Assembly: GCA_023257915.1 (NCBI GenBank)
Contig: JALRBB010000010.1
Coordinates: forward strand, 1-5,541
Source of the DNA: Quisquiliibacterium sp.
GTDB lineage: Bacteria; Pseudomonadota; Gammaproteobacteria; Burkholderiales; Burkholderiaceae_E
Reading direction: 5' to 3'
DNA length: 5,541 nt
Below, one piece after another: positions 1 through 5,541 of the stretch. Position 1 is the stretch's first letter; each line of letters begins with the position of its first letter. Made by a program: the position numbers and the translations under genes. The notes beneath the pieces were generated by a model. The model was not told the origin of the DNA and ran no database searches. It was given only the letters and a program-made list of their open reading frames with translations.

Positions 1-111
1 AGCGATCGCGCGCCAGACCTCGCGTTGAAAAGGAAACGGCTGCCAGCCGCGTGAGCGCATCCAGCCGGCAGCGCTGCGCGATCGGGCGGCAAGCGGGGCC
101 GGCGCCGGCAT
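1..111 (-). CDS. Lhr-type DEXH helicase, DNA-ligase-associated (N-terminal 37 codons, runs off the window)
   Basis: Partial gene; only the first 37 codons are inside the window. The frame beginning at the ATG at 111-109 stays open to base 1. From about residue 21 it reads RGWQPFPFQREVWRAIA, which closely matches the Q-motif-like N-terminus of bacterial Lhr-core helicases found next to ATP-dependent ligases (family pattern RGW-PF-FQ-EVW, followed by a Walker A motif that would lie beyond the edge). These enzymes are ATP-dependent 3'-to-5' DNA translocases and helicases. An internal ATG at 60-58 (residue 18) would leave only two residues before RGW, so the start at 111 fits the family better. 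A ribosome site is weak at best (GGA about 10 bases upstream). It lies 58 bases after the DUF429 stop, on the same strand and presumably in the same transcript. The identification rests on a short conserved segment plus the ligase/exonuclease context. Confidence 0.8.
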   Translation of the reverse strand, partial: MPAPAPLAARSRSAAGWMRSRGWQPFPFQREVWRAIA

Positions 112-118
112 GCCGCCG

Positions 119-167
119 GGTCCGTCTGGCCCACCGGGCCCACCGGGCCCAACAGGCCCAACAGGCC
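119..167. repeat. GC-rich 9-bp tandem repeat in the gap before the helicase gene
   Basis: On the plus strand there are two copies of GGCCCACCG (128-145), two of GGCCCAACA (146-163) and a final GGCC (164-167), preceded by a degenerate unit GGTCCGTCT (119-127). The array lies wholly in the 58-base gap between the DUF429 stop codon and the helicase start codon. Neighbouring units pair with each other: GGGCCC-ACC-GGGCCC at 136-150 is a perfect 6-bp stem with a 3-base loop. The transcript leader of the helicase could therefore be strongly structured. No U-tract follows, so it does not look like a classical intrinsic terminator. Copy number could vary by slippage. Any effect on helicase translation is inference. 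Confidence 0.85.
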
Positions 168-169
168 GA

Positions 170-1057
170 CTAGCGATTCGCCGTGGCAGCGGGCGGGGTT
201 TCGGGAACCGGGGCATCAGGGGCGTTTACGATCCAGCCTTCGACCGGGTCGATTCTATCGGGCAGCCCATAGCCCTGCTCACGACGCAGCCAGCCCCAGC
301 CGGCCTGTGCCGCGCACAGCACCGCGTCGAGCAAATCCCCGCGCGAATCTTCGATGCAGCGCTCGCGCAGCGCCGGGTTCAGCCACAACGCGAGACCCAG
401 CTGGCTGCCTTGCTCGAGTGCCGCGACGATCTCGCGCCGCGCCTGTGTGCGCTCGGCAGTGCGACCAGCGGCCGCGTCGCTCTTGTAAGAGCGGCGTCCG
501 ACGATCGCCCGGGCCAGCATGCCCGGGTAGGCTTCGAGCGCAATGCGCGACGAATCGCCAAGGTGCATGCCGGGAATCGATACGCCCGCGGCGAGCAGAC
601 GCGGCGCACCGGCCTGCAACATGAACGCCACCGGCGGATTGACCCATTTCATCGACGGACTGGAACCAGCGAGCAGGTCGGTTGCGCGATGGGCAAATTT
701 CGAACCGACCGGACGCGCATCACACCAGGCCCGAAATGCGGCGACCATCCGTTCGCGTGGCAACTGGTCCAGATGCCGGATCATGCGCTCCCAGGGTCCC
801 TGGCCGTCGGCAGCTTGATGGGGCCAGGCCAGGTGCACCAGCAACTCACGCGGCAGCCCAAACGGAAAATCGAAGCCGCCCAGCCAAGGTCCGGGCCGTG
901 CGAGCAAGCTGTCGAAGGCACTGAAATCGGTCAGTTCCTCGATCCGGTCGATGTGCAGCGTTTCGTCGCGCAACGCGCCGGACGCCACGGTGATCGGCTT
1001 GGCGCGGCGCGGCGCCGAGGTGAAGTCGACGCCCAGGATTCGGCAGTGTTCGGTCAT
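170..1057 (-). CDS. DUF429 family protein, predicted RNase H-like fold nuclease
   Basis: A 295-residue protein whose ATG (1057-1055) overlaps the ligase stop in an ATGA junction, so translation is probably coupled to the ligase. The N-terminus LGVDFTSAP (Asp11) and the segment GGFDFPFG (Asp63) match the DUF429 pattern, in which each acidic residue ends a core beta strand. A third acidic site is in ALEAYPG (Glu175) and a fourth in GDLLDAVLCA (Asp241/Asp244). This D-D-E-D arrangement is what an RNase H-like metal-dependent nuclease would have, but the family has no established reaction that I know of. The C-terminal tail (about residues 275-295) is Pro/Ala-rich and probably disordered. No signal peptide or membrane segment is seen, so it should be cytoplasmic. 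Its place between the ligase and helicase genes suggests a role in the same nucleic-acid repair process (inference). Family assignment is fairly confident; function is open. Confidence 0.85.
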   Translation of the reverse strand: MTEHCRILGVDFTSAPRRAKPITVASGALRDETLHIDRIEELTDFSAFDSLLARPGPWLGGFDFPFGLPRELLVHLAWPHQAADGQGPWERMIRHLDQLPRERMVAAFRAWCDARPVGSKFAHRATDLLAGSSPSMKWVNPPVAFMLQAGAPRLLAAGVSIPGMHLGDSSRIALEAYPGMLARAIVGRRSYKSDAAAGRTAERTQARREIVAALEQGSQLGLALWLNPALRERCIEDSRGDLLDAVLCAAQAGWGWLRREQGYGLPDRIDPVEGWIVNAPDAPVPETPPAATANR

Positions 1058-2724
1058 CCAAGCATCTCAAGCAAGCTCTGCAGGCTGTCGGCCTGCTCGA
1101 CGGTCTTATCCGGCCGCGGCCGTACAATGCGCGGGAACCGCACCGCGACGCCGCTACGGTGGCGCGGCGAACGCTGGATCGCCTCGAACGCAAGCTCGAA
1201 TACCATGGTTGGCTCGACGCTGCGCACCGGACCGAACTTGTCGATGACGGTGCGCCGAATCACGGCATCAACCTCGCGGATCTGCGCATCGGTCAAACCG
1301 GAATATGCCTTGGCAAACGGGACCAAACGTGCAGCACTATCGGCCGGCTTGCCGCCTGGGTCAGGCTCTGGACCCCGGTCCCAAAGCGCAAACGTATAGT
1401 CGGTATACAAGCTTGCCCGCCGGCCGTGTCCGCGTTGCGCGTAGATCAGCACCGCATCGACAGTCAGCGGATCGAGTTTCCACTTCCACCAGTCACCAGC
1501 GGGATGCGCGCGGGTGCGCCCCACGCCGTAGCGCGAATCTACGCGTTTGAGCATCAGACCTTCGACGCCGCGCTCCCGCGATCCGGCACGCATCGGCTGC
1601 AAGGCCGACCAGTCGTCGAACGGGAGCGCCTGCGACAGCGTCAGATGCGGATCGGCCGCCTCGCTCACGATGCGCTCGAGCAGCGAGCGACGTTCGCTCA
1701 GCGGTCGATCACGCAAATCGCATCCATCAAGTCGCAACAGATCGTAGGCGATCAGACGCACCGGCGCCTCGCGCTGCAGCTTGGCGCTAACCGTGCGCCG
1801 GCCGATGCGCCGCTGCAGCGATGCAAACGGCATCGGTCGCGAGCGCTCCGAGTCCCAGCAAAGCAATTCGCCGTCGAGCAGTGCATCGGCTGGCAAGGCC
1901 GCCGCGAGCGACCCAAGCTCGGGGAATCGGTCCGTGAGCAATTCCTCGCCGCGCGACCACAGCGCATGGCCGTCGGCGCCGCAAACCAGTTGCACCCGGA
2001 TACCATCCCATTTCCATTCGGCCAGCCAGCCCTGCGGATCACCGAGCGACTCGCAGGGCTGCTGCAGCGGATGCGCAAGAAAAAAAGGCAGCGGCAGCAG
2101 CGCTCGCGCGGCATCGGCGTCGGCACCAGCACCCTGCGGCGCAACCAGTGCGCGATACGCCTGCGCGTCCGGCAACGCGCTTGCGCTCAAATAACCGATC
2201 ATCCGCTGCGCGAGCAACTTGTCATCGACGCCAGCCAGTTGCGCAAGCGCGCGGGCAACCAGCTGACGCGACACGCCGACCCGGAACCCACCGGTGATCA
2301 GCTTGTTCATCAGCAAACGACCGGCGCCATCGAGCTCGCTCCAGTACAGACGCAGCAAGGCCTGAGCCTGCTCGGGCGGCTGCTTGCGCAGCGCGAGCAA
2401 GCGATCCTGCATCCAAGCACCGAGTCCAAGCCGCGAACACGCGTTCGACTGCGGCAGTAGAAGAGCGATTGTTTCGGCCAGATCGCCGACCGCCTGGTAG
2501 CTTTCCTCGAACAGCCATTCAGGCATCGCGCAAGCCTGCATCGCCGCCTCGCGCAACAGACGGCTTGGCACCAACTGCCGTGGCTTGCCGCCGGCAAGGA
2601 AATATACGGCCCAGGCTGCGTCTTCATGCGGTGCATCGCGCAGGTAGTCCACCAGTGCGTCGGTTTTGTCGCGGGTCGACGTTGACGCATCGAGCCGGCC
2701 GAATAATTCGGCGAATGCCTGCAT
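1054..2724 (-). CDS. ATP-dependent DNA ligase of the Lhr/exonuclease-linked bacterial family
   Basis: A 556-residue protein that seals DNA nicks with ATP through a lysyl-AMP intermediate. In order: a helical N-terminal DNA-binding region (about 1-210), then a nucleotidyltransferase domain with motif I EWKWDGIR (236-243, catalytic Lys238), SRGEELLTDRFPEL (257-270), motif III LLDGELL (Glu286), motif IIIa RLIAYDLLRLDG (323-334), motif IV EGLMLKR (388-394) and motif V WWKWKLD (412-418, Lys414/Lys416). An OB-fold follows to the C-terminus, with a motif VI-like FPR near 530. The frame is open back to 2853, but the extra 43 residues are read from inside the exonuclease gene and are Arg/Cys/Ser-rich. 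The ATG at 2724-2722, one base after the exonuclease TGA and preceded by GAGGCGAG (2740-2733), gives the expected family length. All ligase motifs are intact. Lys238 was placed by counting from this start. Confidence 0.96.
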   Translation of the reverse strand: MQAFAELFGRLDASTSTRDKTDALVDYLRDAPHEDAAWAVYFLAGGKPRQLVPSRLLREAAMQACAMPEWLFEESYQAVGDLAETIALLLPQSNACSRLGLGAWMQDRLLALRKQPPEQAQALLRLYWSELDGAGRLLMNKLITGGFRVGVSRQLVARALAQLAGVDDKLLAQRMIGYLSASALPDAQAYRALVAPQGAGADADAARALLPLPFFLAHPLQQPCESLGDPQGWLAEWKWDGIRVQLVCGADGHALWSRGEELLTDRFPELGSLAAALPADALLDGELLCWDSERSRPMPFASLQRRIGRRTVSAKLQREAPVRLIAYDLLRLDGCDLRDRPLSERRSLLERIVSEAADPHLTLSQALPFDDWSALQPMRAGSRERGVEGLMLKRVDSRYGVGRTRAHPAGDWWKWKLDPLTVDAVLIYAQRGHGRRASLYTDYTFALWDRGPEPDPGGKPADSAARLVPFAKAYSGLTDAQIREVDAVIRRTVIDKFGPVRSVEPTMVFELAFEAIQRSPRHRSGVAVRFPRIVRPRPDKTVEQADSLQSLLEMLG

Positions 2725-2725
2725 G

Positions 2726-3733
2726 TCAGCCGCTCGCCTCGGAGTCGGCACCGTCCTCGCCAGTGAACTCGGTGCGCAGAGACTGCGCGTCGAGCCCCTG
2801 TTCGCGCAACCAGCGCACCATGACCGGTACTTGACCATGCGTGACCAGAACACGCTGCGCGCCGGTGGCGCGAATCGCCGCGTTCAGCCCAGGCCAGTCG
2901 GCGTGGTCCGAGATCACGAACCCGCGATCGACCGCACGACGCCGGCGCGCGCCGCGCACCAGCATCCAGCCGGACGCGAATGCCTCACTGGCGCTGGCAA
3001 AGCGACGCATCCAGGACGATCCCGCGGTCGACGGCGGCGCGAGCACCAGCGCGCGTGCGAACTGCTCGCGGTCCGCTGAGTCGGACACCATCTGCGTCGG
3101 CGGCAAGTGCACGCCGCTGTCGCGATAGGCGCGGTTGATGGCCTCAACCGCTCCGTGACAAATGATCGGACCGATCGAGGCATCAACCCCGCGCAGAATC
3201 CGCTGCGCCTTGCCCAGCGAGTAGCAATACAGCACGCTCGGTCGGTTCTGCGCCGCGTTGGCTGCCCACCAAGCATCGACCTGCGCAAACAACTCTTGTT
3301 GCGGCTGCCAGCGATAGACCGGCAAGCCGAACGTGGACTCGGTCACGAACGTGTCGCAGCGCACCGGCTCGAACGGCGTGCAGGTGGCATCAGCCTCGGT
3401 CTTGTAGTCGCCAGACACCACCCAGACTTCGCCGCGATGCGCGATGCGCACCTGGGCCGAACCAAGCACATGACCGGCTGGATGCAGCGAGACCTCGACC
3501 TCACCGATCCGTCTGGGCTCGCCCCAGCGCAGACACTCGAGCGTGATATCACCAAGACGGCTGCGCAGCACCGCTTCTCCCTCGGCGGAGGCCAGATAAG
3601 CACCGCTCCCGGTCCGCGCATGATCGGCATGCGCATGCGTGATCACGGCCCGCGGCACCGGTCGCCAGGGATCAATGTAAAAATCGCCGGCCTCGCAGTA
3701 CAGGCCTTGTGGGCGAAGCTCGAGCAAGGGCAT
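2726..3733 (-). CDS. DNA-ligase-associated exonuclease, metallo-beta-lactamase/beta-CASP-type
   Basis: A 335-residue predicted metal-dependent nuclease, related to mRNA 3'-end-processing-factor proteins and typically encoded beside this class of ATP-dependent ligase. Counting from the ATG at 3733: LYCEAGDFYIDPWRPV (11-26), the metal-binding motif HAHADH (33-38), HPAGHVLGSAQ (84-94) with a metal-ligand His, SGDY (107-110) with the bridging Asp, TEST (131-134), CYSLGKAQRIL (170-180) in the inserted domain, SDHADW (275-280) and VTHG (297-300) with the last His ligands. Pairing with the ligase (one-base gap) suggests end trimming before sealing. The frame is also open to a TTG at 3781 and an ATG at 3760. 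The latter has AAGG three bases upstream but would add residues not normally seen before the PLLELRPQGLYC strand, so 3733 is preferred. The start is uncertain by up to 16 residues; the family is not in doubt. Confidence 0.93.
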   Translation of the reverse strand: MPLLELRPQGLYCEAGDFYIDPWRPVPRAVITHAHADHARTGSGAYLASAEGEAVLRSRLGDITLECLRWGEPRRIGEVEVSLHPAGHVLGSAQVRIAHRGEVWVVSGDYKTEADATCTPFEPVRCDTFVTESTFGLPVYRWQPQQELFAQVDAWWAANAAQNRPSVLYCYSLGKAQRILRGVDASIGPIICHGAVEAINRAYRDSGVHLPPTQMVSDSADREQFARALVLAPPSTAGSSWMRRFASASEAFASGWMLVRGARRRRAVDRGFVISDHADWPGLNAAIRATGAQRVLVTHGQVPVMVRWLREQGLDAQSLRTEFTGEDGADSEASG

Positions 3734-3790
3734 GGAGGTTCGTGACGATAGCTCTCGCATCAGCCTTGCGTCTCGTAACAACGTACCGAA

Positions 3791-5038
3791 TCAGTACCGC
3801 GCACTGACGCCGCTGATCGCGACACCCAGACGCATTAACAGGTATGCCAGGTTGTTGAACAAACGCACCAACCAGGGACGGCGGCGATGATACCGAAGCG
3901 GCAACTCGACGCCGCCACGCTCGATCGCCAATTCGAGTCGCTCGCGTAATCGGTTTGCAAACTGCGCGTCATTCACAAATAAATTTGCCTCACGCGCCAG
4001 CAACAGCGAGAACGGATCGATGTTCGACGACCCGACCGTGGCCCGGTCGTCAAAGACCGCAACCTTCGCATGCAGGAAACTGCGTCGATACTCAACAATC
4101 TGCACGCCACCCTGCAGCAGCTCATCGTACATTGCCTGCGCCGCGTAATGCGGCAACCAGTATTCGATACGCCCCTGCAGCAGCAGACGTACCCGAACGC
4201 CACGCGCGGCGGCGGCCAGCAGCGCGCGCCGAAAACGCCGGCCAGGCACGAAATACGAATTCGCGATCAGCACCTCCCGGCGCGCTTGGCCAATCGCGCG
4301 CAGATATTCGCGTTCAATCGCGCGGCGAAAGCGCAGGTTGTCCCGAAACACCAGCGCGGCGCGCGCACTGCCCAGCGCGGTCACGTCGCTCACCAGATCG
4401 GCGAGCAGCTGAGCGACCAGTTGCCGCCAGCGCTCGCGCGCTTCGCGCAGACGACGGATCGGCCGGTTGACCAGTGACAGCTCCCACCACAGCCTTTGCA
4501 TCGCCAGGTGCGCGCTGGCAACGACCGGGCCGCGAACCCGCACCGAAAAATCGAGCCTCGGCTCATCGAGCTGACCATGATTCGGATCGTTCAGATCGTC
4601 CAGGATGTTGATTCCACCAACGAACGCGATCTGCCCATCAATGACCGCGAGCTTGCGGTGCATGCGGCGCAGCCGGCTGCGATCGAAAAGCAGACCGCGA
4701 CGATTCGAGCGAAAGACCTCGATCTGCACGCCGGCCTCGCGCAGCATCCGCGCGATGGCGTCGGCAAGCGCTGGCGTGCCGAAACCATCGATGACCAGGT
4801 GCACGCGCACACCTCGGCGCGCAGCATCAGCCAGGGCAGCGGCAACGAGCCGGCCGGAACGGTCATCCTCGAAAATGTAGGTCTCGACGAACACCGCGTC
4901 ACGCGCAGCTTCCAGGGCCTCGACGAGCGCTGGGAAAAACGCCTCGCCACACTCGAGCAATTGCAGCTCGTGCCCGCCCTGCTCGCGCGGTGCGAGCGAT
5001 TCGTACCAGGCGCGCGCGTCGAGCTTGCGTCGCTTCAC
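3791..5038 (-). CDS. clsB: Cardiolipin synthase B-like phospholipase D family protein
   Basis: A 415-residue protein with two HKD phospholipase D motifs: HRKLAVID (His127, Lys129, Asp134) followed by GGIN (141-144), and HAKVAVFD (His323, Lys325, Asp330) followed by GSSN (336-339). The strand-helix segment VETYIFEDD (51-59) is typical of ClsB-type cardiolipin synthases, and the length equals the usual 390-415. Such enzymes join two phospholipid head groups or use a phospholipid and glycerol at the inner membrane. A C-terminal amphipathic/hydrophobic stretch (about 391-412) may serve as membrane contact; no N-terminal transmembrane helices are present. The frame is open to an ATG at 5092, but a GTG at 5038-5036 overlaps the EEP stop in a GTGA junction and removes a non-conserved 18-residue extension, so I prefer it. 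Position after an EEP gene mirrors E. coli ybhP-clsB. A PLD-type nuclease role is less likely given the two-motif ClsB layout. Confidence 0.9.
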   Translation of the reverse strand: MKRRKLDARAWYESLAPREQGGHELQLLECGEAFFPALVEALEAARDAVFVETYIFEDDRSGRLVAAALADAARRGVRVHLVIDGFGTPALADAIARMLREAGVQIEVFRSNRRGLLFDRSRLRRMHRKLAVIDGQIAFVGGINILDDLNDPNHGQLDEPRLDFSVRVRGPVVASAHLAMQRLWWELSLVNRPIRRLREARERWRQLVAQLLADLVSDVTALGSARAALVFRDNLRFRRAIEREYLRAIGQARREVLIANSYFVPGRRFRRALLAAAARGVRVRLLLQGRIEYWLPHYAAQAMYDELLQGGVQIVEYRRSFLHAKVAVFDDRATVGSSNIDPFSLLLAREANLFVNDAQFANRLRERLELAIERGGVELPLRYHRRRPWLVRLFNNLAYLLMRLGVAISGVSARY

Positions 5039-5415
5039 GGATGCAGGGTCAGGTCGGCGACCAAAGGACTGTGATCCGACAGGTGCGCCCATTGCGGACC
5101 CCGCAGCACGCGGGCCTGCGTGACGCGAAAGCCGCGCGTGTAGATGCGGTCCATGCGCAGCCAGGGCACCAGCGCCGGGTAGGTGCGTGCGGTGCGCACG
5201 ATGCGAGGCAGCCTGGAGGCGAGCACCGGCTGACCGGCGTCCGGAGCGACAGCGGCCGCAGCAAATCGATCGCGCATGAAACGTCGCACGCTCTCGCCAA
5301 TTTTGCCGCGCGGACGGGCCGCGTCGAACACTTCATCGACACGCAGGCGTTCGCACAGATTGCGCGACAGCTTGTTGCGCCAGTCGTTGAAGTCGCCGGC
5401 GATGAACACGATCAT
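5035..5415 (-). pseudogene. Endonuclease/exonuclease/phosphatase (EEP) protein, C-terminal half only (YbhP-like)
   Basis: 126 codons that match only the second half of an EEP-fold hydrolase of about 250 residues. They contain GDFNDW (7-12) with the catalytic Asp/Asn pair, RMDRIYTRG near 91-99, and the terminal SDHSPL (113-118) with the catalytic Asp-His. The N-terminal half, which carries the Asn and Glu that bind the metal, is missing. Upstream in frame there is a TGA at 5442-5440, and none of the three minus-strand frames over 5416-5541 resembles the strand and helix that should precede GDFNDW. The gene is therefore cut at the DNA level, not by a single frameshift. An ATG sits exactly at the break (5415-5413), so a short protein could be made, but catalysis is unlikely. 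It overlaps the ClsB-like gene by four bases, as expected for an original ybhP-clsB-type pair. Confidence 0.8.
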
Positions 5416-5541
5416 GTGACGACGAACTCCGTCACATCGTCATCCAGCAAGAACGTCACAATCTTGCCCTTTTTGTGCCTACAGCCTTTTGACTTCTCGC
5501 TTGAAGGCTGCACTGCGAGAACTTTTTCGCCACACGATGCA
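5412..5541 (-). CDS. Possible 3' end of an unrecognised gene entering from the right edge
   Basis: A minus-strand frame is open from the window edge (first full codon at 5540) for 42 codons and ends at TGA 5414-5412, overlapping the ATG of the EEP remnant in an ATGA junction. The peptide ends in GKIVTFLLDDDVTEFVVT. I do not recognise it. By my count about 62% of its third codon positions are G or C against about 50% G+C overall for the stretch, which mildly favours real coding in this frame. It uses codons such as AAA, TCA, TGT and AGG that its neighbours rarely use. It may instead be chance, because a plus-strand frame is open over the same bases. Confidence 0.25.
   Translation of the reverse strand, partial: ASCGEKVLAVQPSSEKSKGCRHKKGKIVTFLLDDDVTEFVVT
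5414..5437. repeat. Perfect inverted repeat at the EEP break point
   Basis: ATGTGACG (5414-5421) and CGTCACAT (5430-5437) are perfect 8-bp complements around an 8-base loop. The arm ends inside the start codon of the EEP remnant, exactly where similarity to EEP proteins stops. It could be a recombination or element end, or a hairpin that hides the start codon in RNA. Confidence 0.7.
5447..5467. repeat. Short inverted repeat in the low-GC edge segment
   Basis: GCAAGA (5447-5452) and TCTTGC (5462-5467) are perfect 6-bp complements around a 9-base loop. The loop contains CGTCACA (5454-5460), a direct copy of the arm at 5430-5436. A 6-bp stem alone could be chance; its interest is the cluster it belongs to. 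Confidence 0.4.
5482..5521. repeat. Two interleaved inverted repeats (pseudoknot-like layout)
   Basis: CAGCCTT (5482-5488) pairs with AAGGCTG (5504-5510), and TTCTCGC (5494-5500) pairs with GCGAGAA (5515-5521); each is a perfect 7-bp match. The order A-B-A'-B' allows an H-type pseudoknot with spacers of 5, 3 and 4 bases, or two mutually exclusive hairpins. It lies in the same low-GC edge segment as the other repeats. Whether it acts as RNA or as DNA is unknown. Confidence 0.5.

Noticed and set aside
98..109. Palindrome GCCGGCGCCGGC near the left edge as a terminator
   Set aside because: It falls within the first codons of the helicase gene and no U-tract follows, so a terminator is not supported.
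110..1399. Long plus-strand frame beginning with collagen-like Gly-Pro-X repeats
   Set aside because: The Gly-X-Y start comes only from the 9-bp GC-rich repeat, and the remainder is an Arg/Ala/Gly-rich antisense shadow of DUF429 and the ligase, both of which have clear family motifs on the minus strand.
1159..2460. 433-codon plus-strand frame opposite the ligase
   Set aside because: It lies wholly antisense to a ligase with all nucleotidyltransferase motifs intact, shows no recognisable domain, and long antisense frames are common at this GC content.
3107..3745. 212-codon plus-strand frame opposite the exonuclease
   Set aside because: Antisense shadow of the MBL-fold exonuclease; no domain pattern of its own.
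5416..5470. Sigma-70-like promoter reading leftward
   Set aside because: A TTGTGA-like hexamer is present but no convincing -10 at proper spacing.
5416..5541. Plus-strand open frame over the low-GC edge
   Set aside because: It is open from a GTG at 5416 to the edge but has no plausible ribosome site, is Ser/Thr-rich and unlike any family I know. The minus-strand frame is slightly better supported.
5484..5541. Transposase-like N-terminal string in another minus-strand frame (SRSAAFKREVKRL)
   Set aside because: It faintly recalls IS3-type OrfA starts, but a stop follows immediately and the match is too short to claim an insertion sequence.
1..5541. tRNA, rRNA or CRISPR array
   Set aside because: No cloverleaf, rRNA-like stretch or regularly spaced direct repeats with unique spacers were seen on either strand.

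Overview
This window looks like a compact, one-directional gene cluster from a high-GC Gram-negative bacterium, most likely a proteobacterium. The pointers are the gene content (an EEP/ClsB pair as in Escherichia coli ybhP-clsB, and the proteobacterial DNA-ligase-associated repair cluster), the 1- to 4-base gene junctions and the strongly G/C-ending codons. The species cannot be assigned from sequence alone. All supported genes are on the minus strand, so the window reads right to left.

Layout in transcription order: (a) 5541-5416, a roughly 50% GC stretch unlike the rest. It is rich in inverted repeats and carries an open frame running in from outside the window. (b) 5415-5035, the C-terminal half of an endonuclease/exonuclease/phosphatase (EEP) protein whose N-terminal half is absent. 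(c) 5038-3791, a cardiolipin-synthase-type phospholipase D protein (ClsB-like). (d) 3733-2726, the metallo-beta-lactamase-fold exonuclease of the DNA-ligase-associated family. (e) 2724-1054, an ATP-dependent DNA ligase. (f) 1057-170, a DUF429 protein with a predicted RNase H-like fold. (g) 111-1, the first 37 codons of the ligase-associated Lhr-type DEXH helicase, which runs off the left edge. A GC-rich 9-bp tandem repeat fills the 58-base gap between (f) and (g). There is no stretch over 300 bases without a gene.

Exonuclease, ligase and Lhr-core helicase form a known bacterial nucleic-acid repair cluster, whose usual fourth member is a metallophosphoesterase (not visible here). What is unusual is a DUF429 gene placed between ligase and helicase with a 4-base overlap to the ligase. 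This suggests an additional nuclease-like member of the repair set. The EEP/ClsB pair lies immediately upstream on the same strand. The broken EEP gene at the right edge, next to foreign-looking structured DNA, suggests a rearrangement or insertion that may have changed the promoter of the whole cluster.
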